A DNA stretch of 64,000 nucleotides, taken from assembly GCA_963832725.1 (NCBI GenBank), contig CAWHVG010000005.1, positions 744,001-808,000 on the forward strand, given 5' to 3'. The stretch's first letter is position 1; every line of letters begins with the position of its first letter. Source of the stretch: JAEZBP01 sp963832725 (lineage in GTDB: Bacteria > Myxococcota_A > Polyangia > Polyangiales > Sandaracinaceae). Shown in pieces: positions 26,335 to 35,976 of this stretch. Under the pieces are notes generated by a model. It was not told the origin of the DNA. It saw only the letters and a program-made list of their open reading frames with translations, and did not search any database. The position numbers were made by a program, and so were the translations under genes.

Positions 26335-27417
26335 ATGATCCGTTCGCGTCTGCCCCTCGTCGCCATCGCCCTGACGCTCGGCCTGGCCAATCTCGCCACC
26401 GCCCAGGACGAGGCGACGCGAGCCGAGGCCCGCCAGCAGTTCAGCCTGGGTGTGTCCCGCTACGAAGGGGGCGACTACCAGGGCGCGCTCGCAGCATTCC
26501 AGGAGGCCTACCGCCTGGCGCCGCACCCGATGGTGCGCGTGAACATGGCCAACTGCTACGAGCACCTGGACCGACCATTGGAGGCGCTGCACCACTTCGA
26601 GCGCTTCCTGGCGGAGGCCGACTCGGCCTCGCCCGAGCAGCGGCACGAGGTGGAAGTGGCGGTGCGCCGGCTCCGGCAGCGCGTGGGCGAGGCCCGCATC
26701 GCCGTGACCCCGGACGGCGCCACCGTGACCATCGACTCCGCGGAGACGCGGCGGACGCCCATCCTGGAGCCGGTTCGGCTGACGGCGGGCACGCACCAAA
26801 TCGACGTCCGGCTCGAGGGCTATCGCTCGGAGCACCGCGAGGTCCACGTCGCCGGCGGGGAGACCGCGACGGTGGCCATCCGCTTGGAGCGCGGACAGGA
26901 CACGGCACCGGTGGCCACCGCCGAGCCCGCGATCGAGCCTGCGGCCGAGCCAGCCGCCGTCGAGCCCGAGCCGACCACGGCCGCGGTGACCGAAGCGCCC
27001 GAACCCGAGCCCGTCACCAGCGGCAGCGCATTCGAGCCCCGCGTGACCACCGAGCTCGTCGTCAGCGGCAGCGCGGCGGCCGTGTTCACCGTGGCGGCCA
27101 TCATCACCGGCAGTATCGCGCTGGTGGCGAACGGCAACTTCAACGACGCGGTGGTGCGATCGAACGACCCGAGCCTCCCGCAGGCGGACCGCGCGCAGGC
27201 ACACGCCGACGGGGTCTCCGCCGCCGACCTGGCCAACACGACCTCGATCATCACGGATCTCTTCATCATCGGCGCGGTCGCCTCGGCGGGCCTGGCGACC
27301 TTCTTCTTCATCCTGCAGGGCTTGGACCACCCTGCCGACGCGCAGTCGGCGCATCTGCGCGTCGCGCCGAGCGTGGGTCGCAACGGCGGCGGGCTCGTCG
27401 TCGCCGGCAGCTTCTGA
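26335..27417 (+). CDS. Secreted TPR/PEGA-domain protein
   Basis: A 360-residue protein with a cleavable signal (LVAIALTLGLANLATAQD). TPR repeats occupy about residues 28-110 (FSLGVSRYEGGDYQGALAAF and MVRVNMANCYEHLDRPLEAL). A PEGA domain follows (RIAVTPDGATVTIDS...VRLTAGTHQIDVRLEGY), then a Pro/Glu/Ala linker and two C-terminal hydrophobic helices (AAVFTVAAIITGSIALV; IGAVASAGLATFFFILQGL). This layout is common in myxobacterial envelope proteins, probably scaffolds for surface machinery. No enzyme motif is present. Confidence 0.8.
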   Translation: MIRSRLPLVAIALTLGLANLATAQDEATRAEARQQFSLGVSRYEGGDYQGALAAFQEAYRLAPHPMVRVNMANCYEHLDRPLEALHHFERFLAEADSASPEQRHEVEVAVRRLRQRVGEARIAVTPDGATVTIDSAETRRTPILEPVRLTAGTHQIDVRLEGYRSEHREVHVAGGETATVAIRLERGQDTAPVATAEPAIEPAAEPAAVEPEPTTAAVTEAPEPEPVTSGSAFEPRVTTELVVSGSAAAVFTVAAIITGSIALVANGNFNDAVVRSNDPSLPQADRAQAHADGVSAADLANTTSIITDLFIIGAVASAGLATFFFILQGLDHPADAQSAHLRVAPSVGRNGGGLVVAGSF

Positions 27418-27442
27418 GCCCGAGCCGGGCCGCTCACGCAAA

Positions 27443-27476
27443 TCGACCCCGGTCGCTCGAAGGCGGCCGGGGTCGA
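27443..27476. terminator. Bidirectional hairpin between convergent genes
   Basis: A 14-bp stem (27443-27456 with 27463-27476, one wobble pair) and 6-nt loop sit in the 83-bp gap between the convergent PEGA/TPR and E2 genes. The T-tract is weak. Confidence 0.6.
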
Positions 27477-27500
27477 AACGCGTCGCGAGGCGGCGGAGCC

Positions 27501-28787
27501 TCAGACCTCGAAGTCGCCGGCCTCGAGCAGCTCGTGGACGCGGTAGAGGAAGCGGTTGGCCTCCACGCCGTCGACCACGCGGTGATCGTAGGAGAGCGCC
27601 GAGAACATCACGGGGTGGATGGCCATCGTGTCCACACCCTCGTGCTCGACGACCACCACGCGCTTCTTGATCTCGCCCATCCGCAGGATGCCCACGTTCG
27701 GCTGCGAGATGATGGCGCCACCGACCAGGTTGCCCTCGCGGCCCGGGTTGCTGATCGTGAAGGTCTTGCCGGCCAGATCGTCGGGCGTGAGCTGACCGTC
27801 GCGCGCCTTCACCGCCAGCTCACCGATGGCGCGGGCCAGCCCGCGCACGCTGAGCTCGTCGGCGTGCCGCACCACCGGCACCACCAGGCCGTCCGGCGTC
27901 TCCACCGCGATGCCGAGGTTGATCTCCTTGATGAGCGCGTACTCGCCCTCGAGAACGCGCGCGTTCATCACGCGGTGCTCGCGCAGCGCGCGGCAGGTGG
28001 CTGCGGCCACGAACGAGAGGAAGGTGAGTCCGATGCCCTCCTTCTTGAGCTCGTTCTTGTGCGCGTTGCGAAGCTGCGAGGTCTTGTGGAGATCGGTCTC
28101 GGCGAAGGTGACCACGTGGGGCGAGGTCAGCTTCGAGTAGACCATGTGGTCGGCGATGATGCGGCGACGGCGGCTGAAGGGGATGACCTCGTCGCCCGGC
28201 TTCGGCTGGTAGGGCGGCACGCGAAAGGCGCCGCTGTCGAAGCGCATCGGAGCCGGACCACCCGAAGAAGCGGGCTGACGGGTTGGCGCCGGTCGCGGCG
28301 GCGGCTCCGCCGGGCGAGGCGCGGGAGCGGGCCCTGCGGCGGCGCGCATCACGTCCTCGCGAGTGATCCGCCCGCCCTCGCCGCTGCCGCGAACCGAGCC
28401 GAGATCGACGTCGTGCTCCAGGGCGAGCTTGCGGACCGAGGGAGGCGCGGCCGGCGGCGCGGCACGCCCTTCCGGCTCGGCTGCCGACTCGGACGCCGGC
28501 GCGGCAGCCGGCTTCGATTCCGGCTGCGCCGCGGCGGGCGCGGTGGCTTTCCCGGCGGGGTCGATCTCGCAGAGCTCGGCACCGACCGAGACGGTGTCGC
28601 CCTCCTGCGCCTTCACGTTCGTGACGACGCCCGCCTCCGGGGCCGGGATCTCGGTGTCCGCCTTGTCCGTCAGGACCGTGACGAGGGGCTGGTCGCGCTC
28701 GACCCGCTGCCCTTCCTTCACCAGCCACTCACCGATCTGCCCCTCGACGACGCTCTCGCCGAGCGCGGGCATGGTCACCGTGGTCAT
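27501..28787 (-). CDS. 2-oxoacid dehydrogenase E2 (dihydrolipoamide acyltransferase)
   Basis: The acyltransferase core of a pyruvate, 2-oxoglutarate or branched-chain 2-oxoacid dehydrogenase. Domains in the 428 residues: lipoyl domain with VLTDKADTEIPAP (lipoyl Lys42), Ala/Pro linker, E3/E1-binding domain (PSVRKLALEHDVDLGSVRG), second linker, and catalytic domain ending SYDHRVVDGVEANRFL with the HxxxDG motif. No E1 or E3 gene is adjacent, so the substrate class is not fixed; succinyl- and acetyl-transferases cannot be told apart here. A GAGG motif lies upstream of the ATG at 28787. Confidence 0.9.
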   Translation of the reverse strand: MTTVTMPALGESVVEGQIGEWLVKEGQRVERDQPLVTVLTDKADTEIPAPEAGVVTNVKAQEGDTVSVGAELCEIDPAGKATAPAAAQPESKPAAAPASESAAEPEGRAAPPAAPPSVRKLALEHDVDLGSVRGSGEGGRITREDVMRAAAGPAPAPRPAEPPPRPAPTRQPASSGGPAPMRFDSGAFRVPPYQPKPGDEVIPFSRRRRIIADHMVYSKLTSPHVVTFAETDLHKTSQLRNAHKNELKKEGIGLTFLSFVAAATCRALREHRVMNARVLEGEYALIKEINLGIAVETPDGLVVPVVRHADELSVRGLARAIGELAVKARDGQLTPDDLAGKTFTISNPGREGNLVGGAIISQPNVGILRMGEIKKRVVVVEHEGVDTMAIHPVMFSALSYDHRVVDGVEANRFLYRVHELLEAGDFEV

Positions 28788-28987
28788 CCGTGTCCTCCCG
28801 ATGCTGCTGCGTACGGATGAGGCTCCAAGCCCCATCCTGGCGGGGGGTGGTATCGCGCAAAACGAGGTCTCGATCAACGCGATCTGCTTGCCAAATGCCT
28901 CACGTTGGGGAGATCGCCCGCGCCGAGACGCGAATCGCGTGTTGCGCGCGCAGCCCGCACCACCGATCCTCGAGCATCGGAACGTCC

Positions 28988-29170
28988 ATGGCCGACCTCG
29001 AAGAACAGGCTCTCCGCAAGGACCGTCGCTTTCTCGTGCGGCTGGTGCTCATCCTCGTCGTGGGCACGATCGCGGGCCTGTGGATGTTCTCCGCGATGAC
29101 TAGCGATCGAGCCATGGGCTGTGCCGCCGATAGCGTCGGTGGCATGGCAGGCCAGCGGCATTCCGAGTAG
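28988..29170 (+). CDS. Small single-pass membrane protein
   Basis: A 60-residue product: charged N-terminus (MADLEEQALRKDRR), one membrane helix (FLVRLVLILVVGTIAGLWMF) and a short tail. Codon use in the first 40 residues is coding-like. The tail from MTSDRA onward is less convincing and its end may be misplaced. No homologue is recognised. Confidence 0.5.
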   Translation: MADLEEQALRKDRRFLVRLVLILVVGTIAGLWMFSAMTSDRAMGCAADSVGGMAGQRHSE

Positions 29171-29299
29171 AGTCCGCCCTCCTAGGAGCTTGATTCTGTC
29201 CCGTTCCGCCGCGTGGGCGACGGGAGCGGTCTCGAATCGAGCTCCGGCCCCGTCCTGTTGGCGGGGAGACCGATCACCATCTCGAGGGGATGGGCAGCC

Positions 29300-29629
29300 A
29301 TGACGCTTTCCGAGCTGAGCAAGGAGGACCGCCTCCGCCTGGTCAAGTTCGTCTGCTCCTTCGCGTGGGCGGATCTGCAGATCGCCGACTCGGAGCGGAG
29401 TTTCGTGCACAAGCTGGTGCGCAAGCTCAAGCTCGATCCGGACGAGCGGGGCCAGGCCGACGAGTGGCTCGAGATGCCGCCGCGCGCCGAGGAGCTCGAC
29501 CCGACGGAGATCCCGCGCGAGCACCGCGCGCTCTTCCTGTCGACGGCGCGCGAGATGATCGAGGCCGACGGCGAGATCGCCGAGGAAGAGGTCGAGAACT
29601 TCGCCCTCTTCGAGCAGCTCCTGACCTGA
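29300..29629 (+). CDS. TerB-like small helical protein
   Basis: A 109-residue acidic helical protein: LSKEDRLRLVKFVCSFAWAD, LQIADSERSFVHKLVRKLKL, and REMIEADGEIAEEEVENFAL. The repeated AD-x-x-I-x-x-x-E pattern is the metal-binding signature of TerB/DnaJ-TerB-like domains, which bind metal or act in envelope stress complexes. ATG 29300 was chosen; an in-frame GTG at 29213 adds non-conserved residues. It lies 7 nt before the Lon-like/TPR gene and is probably cotranscribed with it. Confidence 0.7.
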   Translation: MTLSELSKEDRLRLVKFVCSFAWADLQIADSERSFVHKLVRKLKLDPDERGQADEWLEMPPRAEELDPTEIPREHRALFLSTAREMIEADGEIAEEEVENFALFEQLLT

Positions 29630-29636
29630 CGGGCGC

Positions 29637-31517
29637 TTGACCTCGCTCGACCCGGAGCTGGCGATCGTCGCCGGCCGCGTCGATCTCTTGATGGAACGCG
29701 CGCGGGCGGCGCGCTCCATCGCCGAGCGCCGCTTCGCGCTCGACGCGCTGGCCCGGGGGCTCCTGCTCGCGGATCCGGGCGCGGTGGGCGAAACGCTCCG
29801 CGAGGAAGCGCGCTCGCTGCGGGTGGACGCCTCGACCATCGCCGCCTCGGAGGCGCCCCGCCTTCCGCATGCGGTCGCAGTGCCGCTGGTGGCGCGAGAG
29901 CGCGGCCTCGCGTTCGTACGGCAGCTCTACGTGACCTTCGATCCGGTCGGGCTGGCCGGCGACGACGGGCTCCTCGATCCGGACGCTCGCCGCGCCGTCA
30001 CCGACGCCATCACCGCGGCCGCGGGCATCGCCCCGCCGCCCAGCGAGCCAGCGCTCCACCGGCTGGTGGCCGCCCAGCCCGGCGCGCTGCGCCACGCGCG
30101 CGTGGAAGGGCGCTCGCTGAGCGCGGCCGCCTTCGTCTCGGCCGCCTCGCTGTGGACCGAGCGACCGGCCCGCGCCGACGTGGCGGTGACCGGCGAGCTG
30201 CGCGGCGATCGGGTGGTCGGCGTCGGTGAGATCGAAGCCAAGGTTCGAGCCGCGCGCGCGTTCGGAATGCGAGCGCTGGTCGTGCCGGCCGGCGATCTCG
30301 CGCGCGCCCGATCGACCGGCGCGAGCATCGAGCTCATCGGCGTCGAGGACGCGGCGTCGCTGCTGGACGCCGCGTTGGACCCGACGAGCGCACCGAGACT
30401 GGAGCCGGAGCAGGCGGCCGACGAAGCGCGCGCGCTCTCGCGCACCGGCTGGCGTGGGTATCGATGGCCGAGCGTCCGTGAGCGGATCGCCCGCATCTCC
30501 GGCACGCTGCCGGGCTACCGCGTCGATCTCAGGGTGGAGCTGCTCGCGCTCCTGGCCGGCGCACAGCGGCATCTCGGCGATCCCGCCGGCAGCCTGGAGC
30601 TCCTTCGCGAAGCGGAGACCCTCCTGAGCTCGGAAGAAGGCCGTCGCGCGGTGCCGGACGCACCGATCACCTACCTCTACCTGCAGCGGGCCATGACCTG
30701 CCGTCAGCTCTCCCGCTTCGGGGAAGCCGCCCGCGCCGCTTCGCGCGCCGTGCGTGTCGCCAAGAGCGCCCGACTTCGCGGCGCGCAGATCAAAGCGCTC
30801 GGCGTGCTGGGGCTGGTGGCGCTCGCGCGCGGGCAGGTGGAGCGCGCCGTCGCCGCGTTCGACGAGTCGCTGGAGATCACCTTCTCCCACGAGCCGCACC
30901 GCACCGCCCGCACGCGCGCCTACCTGGTCGAAGCCTACGGCGCCGCCGGCCGCGAAGACGACGCGCGCGCCCAATACGAGGCCGCGATGGAGGAGCTCGA
31001 GCGTGGACCGGAGGGCTCGGCGAGACGGGCCAGCGAGAGCTGGGTGCGGACCTCCTGGGGAAGCGCGCTCTTCGAGCTCGGGCGCTTCGAGGCCGCCATC
31101 GACGCGCTGGACGTGCCTGCCGTACGGGTGAGCCTCGCCGAGGCCCCCTTGCCCGGCCTCTTGGCCCGACGGCACCTCGGCCTCGCGCTGGTCCACGCGA
31201 CCGAGCGAGCGCGCGGGTTCGAGCTCTTGGCGGCGTCGCCGCTGGCCCACGGACGCGCGCTCGAGCCCCACCTGGCGTTCATGGCGCACCTGAACGTTCT
31301 CTTCGAAGCCCGCGCTCGGCTGGCCACCGGCGCCTGGGGCAGCGACATCGCCGGCCGCGCCCGCCGCGCGCTCGATCACGTGCCGCGCCACGACCGGGTC
31401 GGCGCCTACCTCGGCCGCTCGCTGGAAGCCACGCGTGCCCTGCTGGACGCGCCGGGCCGCCCACGCGCCGCCCGAGCCCTGGACACCCTGATCTCGCGCT
31501 GCGTGCGCCTCGGTTGA
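29637..31517 (+). CDS. Lon-protease-like domain fused to TPR repeats
   Basis: The 626-residue protein has no ATPase domain. Residues about 60-270 resemble the Lon proteolytic (S16) fold: GRSLSAAAFVSAASLWTERP aligns with the serine loop, and DVAVTGELRGDRVVGVGEIE then AKVRAARAFGMRALVVPAGD aligns with the Lon segment carrying the catalytic Lys. The Ser appears kept, but Glu replaces the expected Lys (GEIEAK for GGLKEK). Residues about 290-620 are TPR-like (AITYLYLQ-type helices, IKALGVLGLVALARGQVERA). The start is TTG at 29637, just after the TerB-like gene; a later Met near residue 19 is possible. It may be a non-proteolytic regulatory scaffold (inference). Confidence 0.6.
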   Translation: MTSLDPELAIVAGRVDLLMERARAARSIAERRFALDALARGLLLADPGAVGETLREEARSLRVDASTIAASEAPRLPHAVAVPLVARERGLAFVRQLYVTFDPVGLAGDDGLLDPDARRAVTDAITAAAGIAPPPSEPALHRLVAAQPGALRHARVEGRSLSAAAFVSAASLWTERPARADVAVTGELRGDRVVGVGEIEAKVRAARAFGMRALVVPAGDLARARSTGASIELIGVEDAASLLDAALDPTSAPRLEPEQAADEARALSRTGWRGYRWPSVRERIARISGTLPGYRVDLRVELLALLAGAQRHLGDPAGSLELLREAETLLSSEEGRRAVPDAPITYLYLQRAMTCRQLSRFGEAARAASRAVRVAKSARLRGAQIKALGVLGLVALARGQVERAVAAFDESLEITFSHEPHRTARTRAYLVEAYGAAGREDDARAQYEAAMEELERGPEGSARRASESWVRTSWGSALFELGRFEAAIDALDVPAVRVSLAEAPLPGLLARRHLGLALVHATERARGFELLAASPLAHGRALEPHLAFMAHLNVLFEARARLATGAWGSDIAGRARRALDHVPRHDRVGAYLGRSLEATRALLDAPGRPRAARALDTLISRCVRLG

Positions 31518-31621
31518 AGCGAAGCGACGGGCGTCAGCGCGCGGCTCCGACCCGTGTCGATCCGGGGAGCGCGGCGAGACCGCGAGCCGGCCCGCGGGAA
31601 GCTGCGGGGTATCGGCACCAC

Positions 31622-31639
31622 GGGGCCGGAACCGGCCCC
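31622..31639. terminator. GC-rich inverted repeat between convergent genes
   Basis: ggggccgg and ccggcccc separated by two bases lie in the 129-bp gap between the convergent TPR and helicase genes. No T-tract is present. It is a weak candidate. Confidence 0.35.
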
Positions 31640-31646
31640 CCGAGGC

Positions 31647-32972
<1,326 letters not shown>

Positions 32973-33042
32973 GCCGGTGCCTCGCACGTTCGGCGCCGAA
33001 CGCAAGCCGGCGCGCAACGTTTCCTGCCGCGGACGCGCACTT

Positions 33043-33522
33043 TCAGCCGTGCTTCGGGCCGCCCTCGCCGGCGACCCGCACGGTCTCTCCCGCGACCTGC
33101 GCGTCCGGATCCAGGATGAGCAGGCGCACTCGGCCCGTGGCGGCGAGCCTTCCTTCGTCGTCGCGGATCGCGACCTCCCACACGTGCGAGCGGCGCCCGG
33201 CCGCCAGCGGCCTCCCGGTCGCGCGCAGCGTCCCGCCCCGCACGGCGCGCAGGAACGAGGTGCTGTTCTCGAGCCCCACCGTGTGCCGGCCGCGGGCCAT
33301 GGCGTGGATCGCCGCGGCCGCCGAGGCCACGGTCTCCGCCATCGCGCAGTACACGCCACCGTGCACCAACCCGTAGGGCTGCAGATGCGTCGGCCCCACC
33401 GTGAGCTCCGCCACCACCTCGTCGGTCGTGGCGCGGACGAAGCGCAGGCCGAGCGCCTGGTCGAGGCCGCCGAGGCGGTCGTTGAGCATCTCGGCGAAGT
33501 CGTTCGAGGTCTGGTCGCTCAC
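33043..33522 (-). CDS. PaaI-type hotdog thioesterase
   Basis: A 159-residue single hotdog domain: LGLRFVRATTDEVVAEL, then PYGLVHGGVYCAMAETVAS with the HGG turn and catalytic-type acidic residue, NSTSFLRAVRGGTLRATGRP, and VRLLILD at the end. PaaI/YdiI relatives hydrolyse acyl- or aroyl-CoA thioesters. The start is GTG 33522. The gene lies 70 bp upstream of the helicase in the same direction; functional linkage is not obvious. Confidence 0.8.
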   Translation of the reverse strand: MSDQTSNDFAEMLNDRLGGLDQALGLRFVRATTDEVVAELTVGPTHLQPYGLVHGGVYCAMAETVASAAAAIHAMARGRHTVGLENSTSFLRAVRGGTLRATGRPLAAGRRSHVWEVAIRDDEGRLAATGRVRLLILDPDAQVAGETVRVAGEGGPKHG

Positions 33523-33626
33523 CTCGCTCCCCTAGCGCGGCGCCGACCGCGAGACCACCGTTGCGAGAGGACATCGAGGCGAAGGCCATTTGACAGCGCG
33601 GGCCCGGCCTCGGACAATCGCCGGCC

Positions 33627-34406
33627 GTGGCCCTCCCCCCGGTCGACCGACTCTACGAGCACCTCTGCTTCCTCCGGGACGCGGAGGATCCGTGCGACCC
33701 GCGGCACGAGGGCCGCTGGCGCGAGGTCGCCCGCTGGCTGGAGCAGGCCTTCCCCGGCACCAAGCAGGAGACCGAGGACGCCCGCCAGGAAGCGTTGATC
33801 AGCCTGATCCGCCACATCCAGGGCATGCGCGCGGAGGGACCGCTCCAGGCCGCGAAATGGATCGCGACCATCGTCCGCCGCAAGCGGGTGGACGCCATTC
33901 GCGCCAGAGCGCGCGATCCGGTGCAGAGCGCGCTGATCACCGAGCCTCGCCGCGAGGACGCCACGCCGCGGATCGACCGGCTGGCCGACGAGCGCGGCGC
34001 GCCGCCCAATCCGCGGGCGCTCTCGGCGCTGGTGAGCACCGTCCTCGAGCACGTCCACCGCGAGCTGGAGGAGACCGAAAAGAACGCCGCCCGGCGCCAG
34101 CTCCGGCGCACGCAGGCCCACGCCACCCTGCTGCGCCTGGTGTGCGACGCCGACGTGGACGCCATCGCGGGCGCGCTCGACCACGGCGAGCCGCTGGGCA
34201 ACGACCGCATCTACAAGTGGGTCGAGCGGGGGCGGAAGCCGGTCGCGCTGGGCCTCGACCGCTGGGAACGGAGTCTCGACGACGAGGGGCGGGCCGAGGA
34301 CGGGCCGGTGATCGCCATCTTGCGGGAGCTGGTGGATGAGCGTCGGGCCGACGCCGGGCTCCCGCGACCCGATCGCCGCAAGGATCGGCCGGAGGAGACC
34401 CCGTGA
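33627..34406 (+). CDS. ECF-like RNA polymerase sigma factor
   Basis: In this 259-residue protein residues about 50-100 resemble sigma region 2: EDARQEALISLIRHIQGM followed by AAKWIATIVRRKRVDAIRAR, including the basic -10-recognition helix. The C-terminal half holds a helix-turn-helix-like segment (DADVDAIAGALDHGEPLGND then RIYKWVERGRK) matching region 4 in position. The region between is longer than in classic ECF factors. The 34603 gene of unknown function follows. The start is GTG 33627. It is a divergent sigma factor by resemblance; partner promoters are unknown. Confidence 0.6.
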   Translation: MALPPVDRLYEHLCFLRDAEDPCDPRHEGRWREVARWLEQAFPGTKQETEDARQEALISLIRHIQGMRAEGPLQAAKWIATIVRRKRVDAIRARARDPVQSALITEPRREDATPRIDRLADERGAPPNPRALSALVSTVLEHVHRELEETEKNAARRQLRRTQAHATLLRLVCDADVDAIAGALDHGEPLGNDRIYKWVERGRKPVALGLDRWERSLDDEGRAEDGPVIAILRELVDERRADAGLPRPDRRKDRPEETP

Positions 34407-34602
34407 GGCCCGGCGATCCGTCCAAAACGCGGGGCAGGTCGCGAATTTGGCCCCTCGAGGTCGAAAATCAGCCCCCGCGCGTCCTTCCGCGTCAGTCCGG
34501 CGGGATCCTCCCCGTCTGGGGCGAGAGCGGTGCGCTGCCGGCGACGGCACCACGCTCGACGACCGGGCGCCGCGCGCGCCTCCGAATCAGGCGGGAGTCA
34601 CG

Positions 34603-35388
34603 ATGATGTTGGACGCGCTGATCAGCGAATGGCGGGAGCTCGACGCTCGGGCCGGCGAGTGGGAGCCCGGCGAGGATCCGACGCCGGTGCTCGAGGCCCT
34701 CGCGCTCTGTGTCGCCCTGGAGCTGACGGGGGATCTGGCGCGGATCCCGAGCCCGGAGCGGGATCGCTTGCGCAAGCGCGGCCAACGCGCGCTCCTGCAC
34801 GTCGGCGGCGCGCCGGACGAGGACGAGGACGCGCTGGAGGCGCTTCGGCTCTGCGCTGCGATCGCGCGGGACGGTTTGCGTGCGCTGTCCAGCCGCCCGC
34901 TACCGGCGGAGGAGTCGGCCGACCCGCGCGGGACCATTCCGTCGGGCGATCTGGTGCGGCTCCTCGGCGGTCGCCTGGACGGGTTCGCGGCCGGGTCGCT
35001 GGCGATGCGGGCCCGCCGCTCGAAGGAGATGCTGGCCGAGCTCGGCGCGCTGCGGCGCCTCGCCGAGCCTCGACCGCGGACGCTCACGCTGGCGGCGGCG
35101 GACGCGGCGGCGGTGCTCGACCCGGCCGCGGGCCGCCCGGTGGGCGCGCTCCCGGAGCCGTCGGACGAGGGCTGCCTGGCCGAAGCGATCCTCTTCGAGG
35201 GGCCCCCGCGCCGCCTGGCCGTGTACGCGGAGGATCCGGCGCCGCTCCGGCTGGTCGCCCCCGAGCTGACGACCGAGGACGTCCGCGAGGGCTACTGGAT
35301 CGGCCGCGTGGCGGAGGGGACGACTCGGATCGAGGCCACGCTCCACGTGGGCGAGCGCGCGCATGCCTGGCTGATCGACCTGCGCTGA
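34603..35388 (+). CDS. Hypothetical protein downstream of the sigma-like factor
   Basis: The 261-residue acidic protein has no signal or membrane helix. The N-terminal half is helical with many Leu/Ala/Arg (VLEALALCVALELTGDLARI); the C-terminal half is beta-like (RRLAVYAEDPAPLRLVAPEL and GTTRIEATLHVGERAHAWLI). I recognise no family. Same-strand position 196 bp after the sigma-like gene suggests a regulatory partner, but no anti-sigma signature is visible. A GAATC lies just upstream of the ATG, so an N-terminal frame break cannot be excluded. Confidence 0.5.
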   Translation: MMLDALISEWRELDARAGEWEPGEDPTPVLEALALCVALELTGDLARIPSPERDRLRKRGQRALLHVGGAPDEDEDALEALRLCAAIARDGLRALSSRPLPAEESADPRGTIPSGDLVRLLGGRLDGFAAGSLAMRARRSKEMLAELGALRRLAEPRPRTLTLAAADAAAVLDPAAGRPVGALPEPSDEGCLAEAILFEGPPRRLAVYAEDPAPLRLVAPELTTEDVREGYWIGRVAEGTTRIEATLHVGERAHAWLIDLR

Positions 35389-35521
35389 GGCGCGTTTGCG
35401 GTGGTCACCCCCGGGCGATTGTTCTAGGGTTTCCTTCTCCTCTCTGTCCGTTCGCATGCCGGCGGCGCGCTCGCGCTCCCCCTGCCCGCGGACCACCCGA
35501 GCGCCGCTCGACGGAGGGCCG

Positions 35522-35956
35522 ATGCCGTCACGTCTCGAACAGCTCTGTATCGACAAGGGACTGCGCATGACGGAGCAGCGGCGCATCATCGCGCGCGTGC
35601 TCTCCGACTCGGCCGACCATCCGGACGTCGAGACGGTCTACCAGCGCGCGTCGGAGATCGATCCGGGCATCGGCCTGGCCACCGTGTACCGCACGCTGCG
35701 GCTCTTCGAGGAAGCGAACATCCTCGAGCGCCACGACTTCGGCGACGGGCGGTCCCGCTACGAGGAGATCCCCGAGGAGCACCACGATCACCTCATCGAC
35801 GTGCAGACGGGCGAGGTGATCGAGTTCCAGAACGAAGCGATCGAGGCCATCCAGCGCAAGGTCGCCGAGGAGCTCGGCTACCGGCTGGTCGATCACCGGC
35901 TGGAGCTCTTCGGCGTGCGGATCGGCGCCGAGAAGAAGAAGCGCGACGCGAGCTGA
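35522..35956 (+). CDS. fur: Fur-family metal-responsive regulator
   Basis: The 144-residue protein follows the Fur layout: winged helix with RMTEQRRIIARVLSDSADHP, VETVYQRASE and GLATVYRTLRLFEEANIL (recognition helix); hinge; and dimer domain with EEHHDHLID and VIEFQNEAIEAIQRKVAEEL. The HHDH cluster supplies regulatory metal ligands. The structural-zinc CxxC pairs are absent (DVQTG stands where CxxC occurs in E. coli Fur), as in some proteobacterial Fur proteins. It could regulate iron or another metal; Fur is favoured over Zur/PerR by overall resemblance. It converges on rsgA with only 20 bp between them. Confidence 0.85.
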   Translation: MPSRLEQLCIDKGLRMTEQRRIIARVLSDSADHPDVETVYQRASEIDPGIGLATVYRTLRLFEEANILERHDFGDGRSRYEEIPEEHHDHLIDVQTGEVIEFQNEAIEAIQRKVAEELGYRLVDHRLELFGVRIGAEKKKRDAS

Positions 35957-35976
35957 GCGGCCTCGGCGCCAAATGC

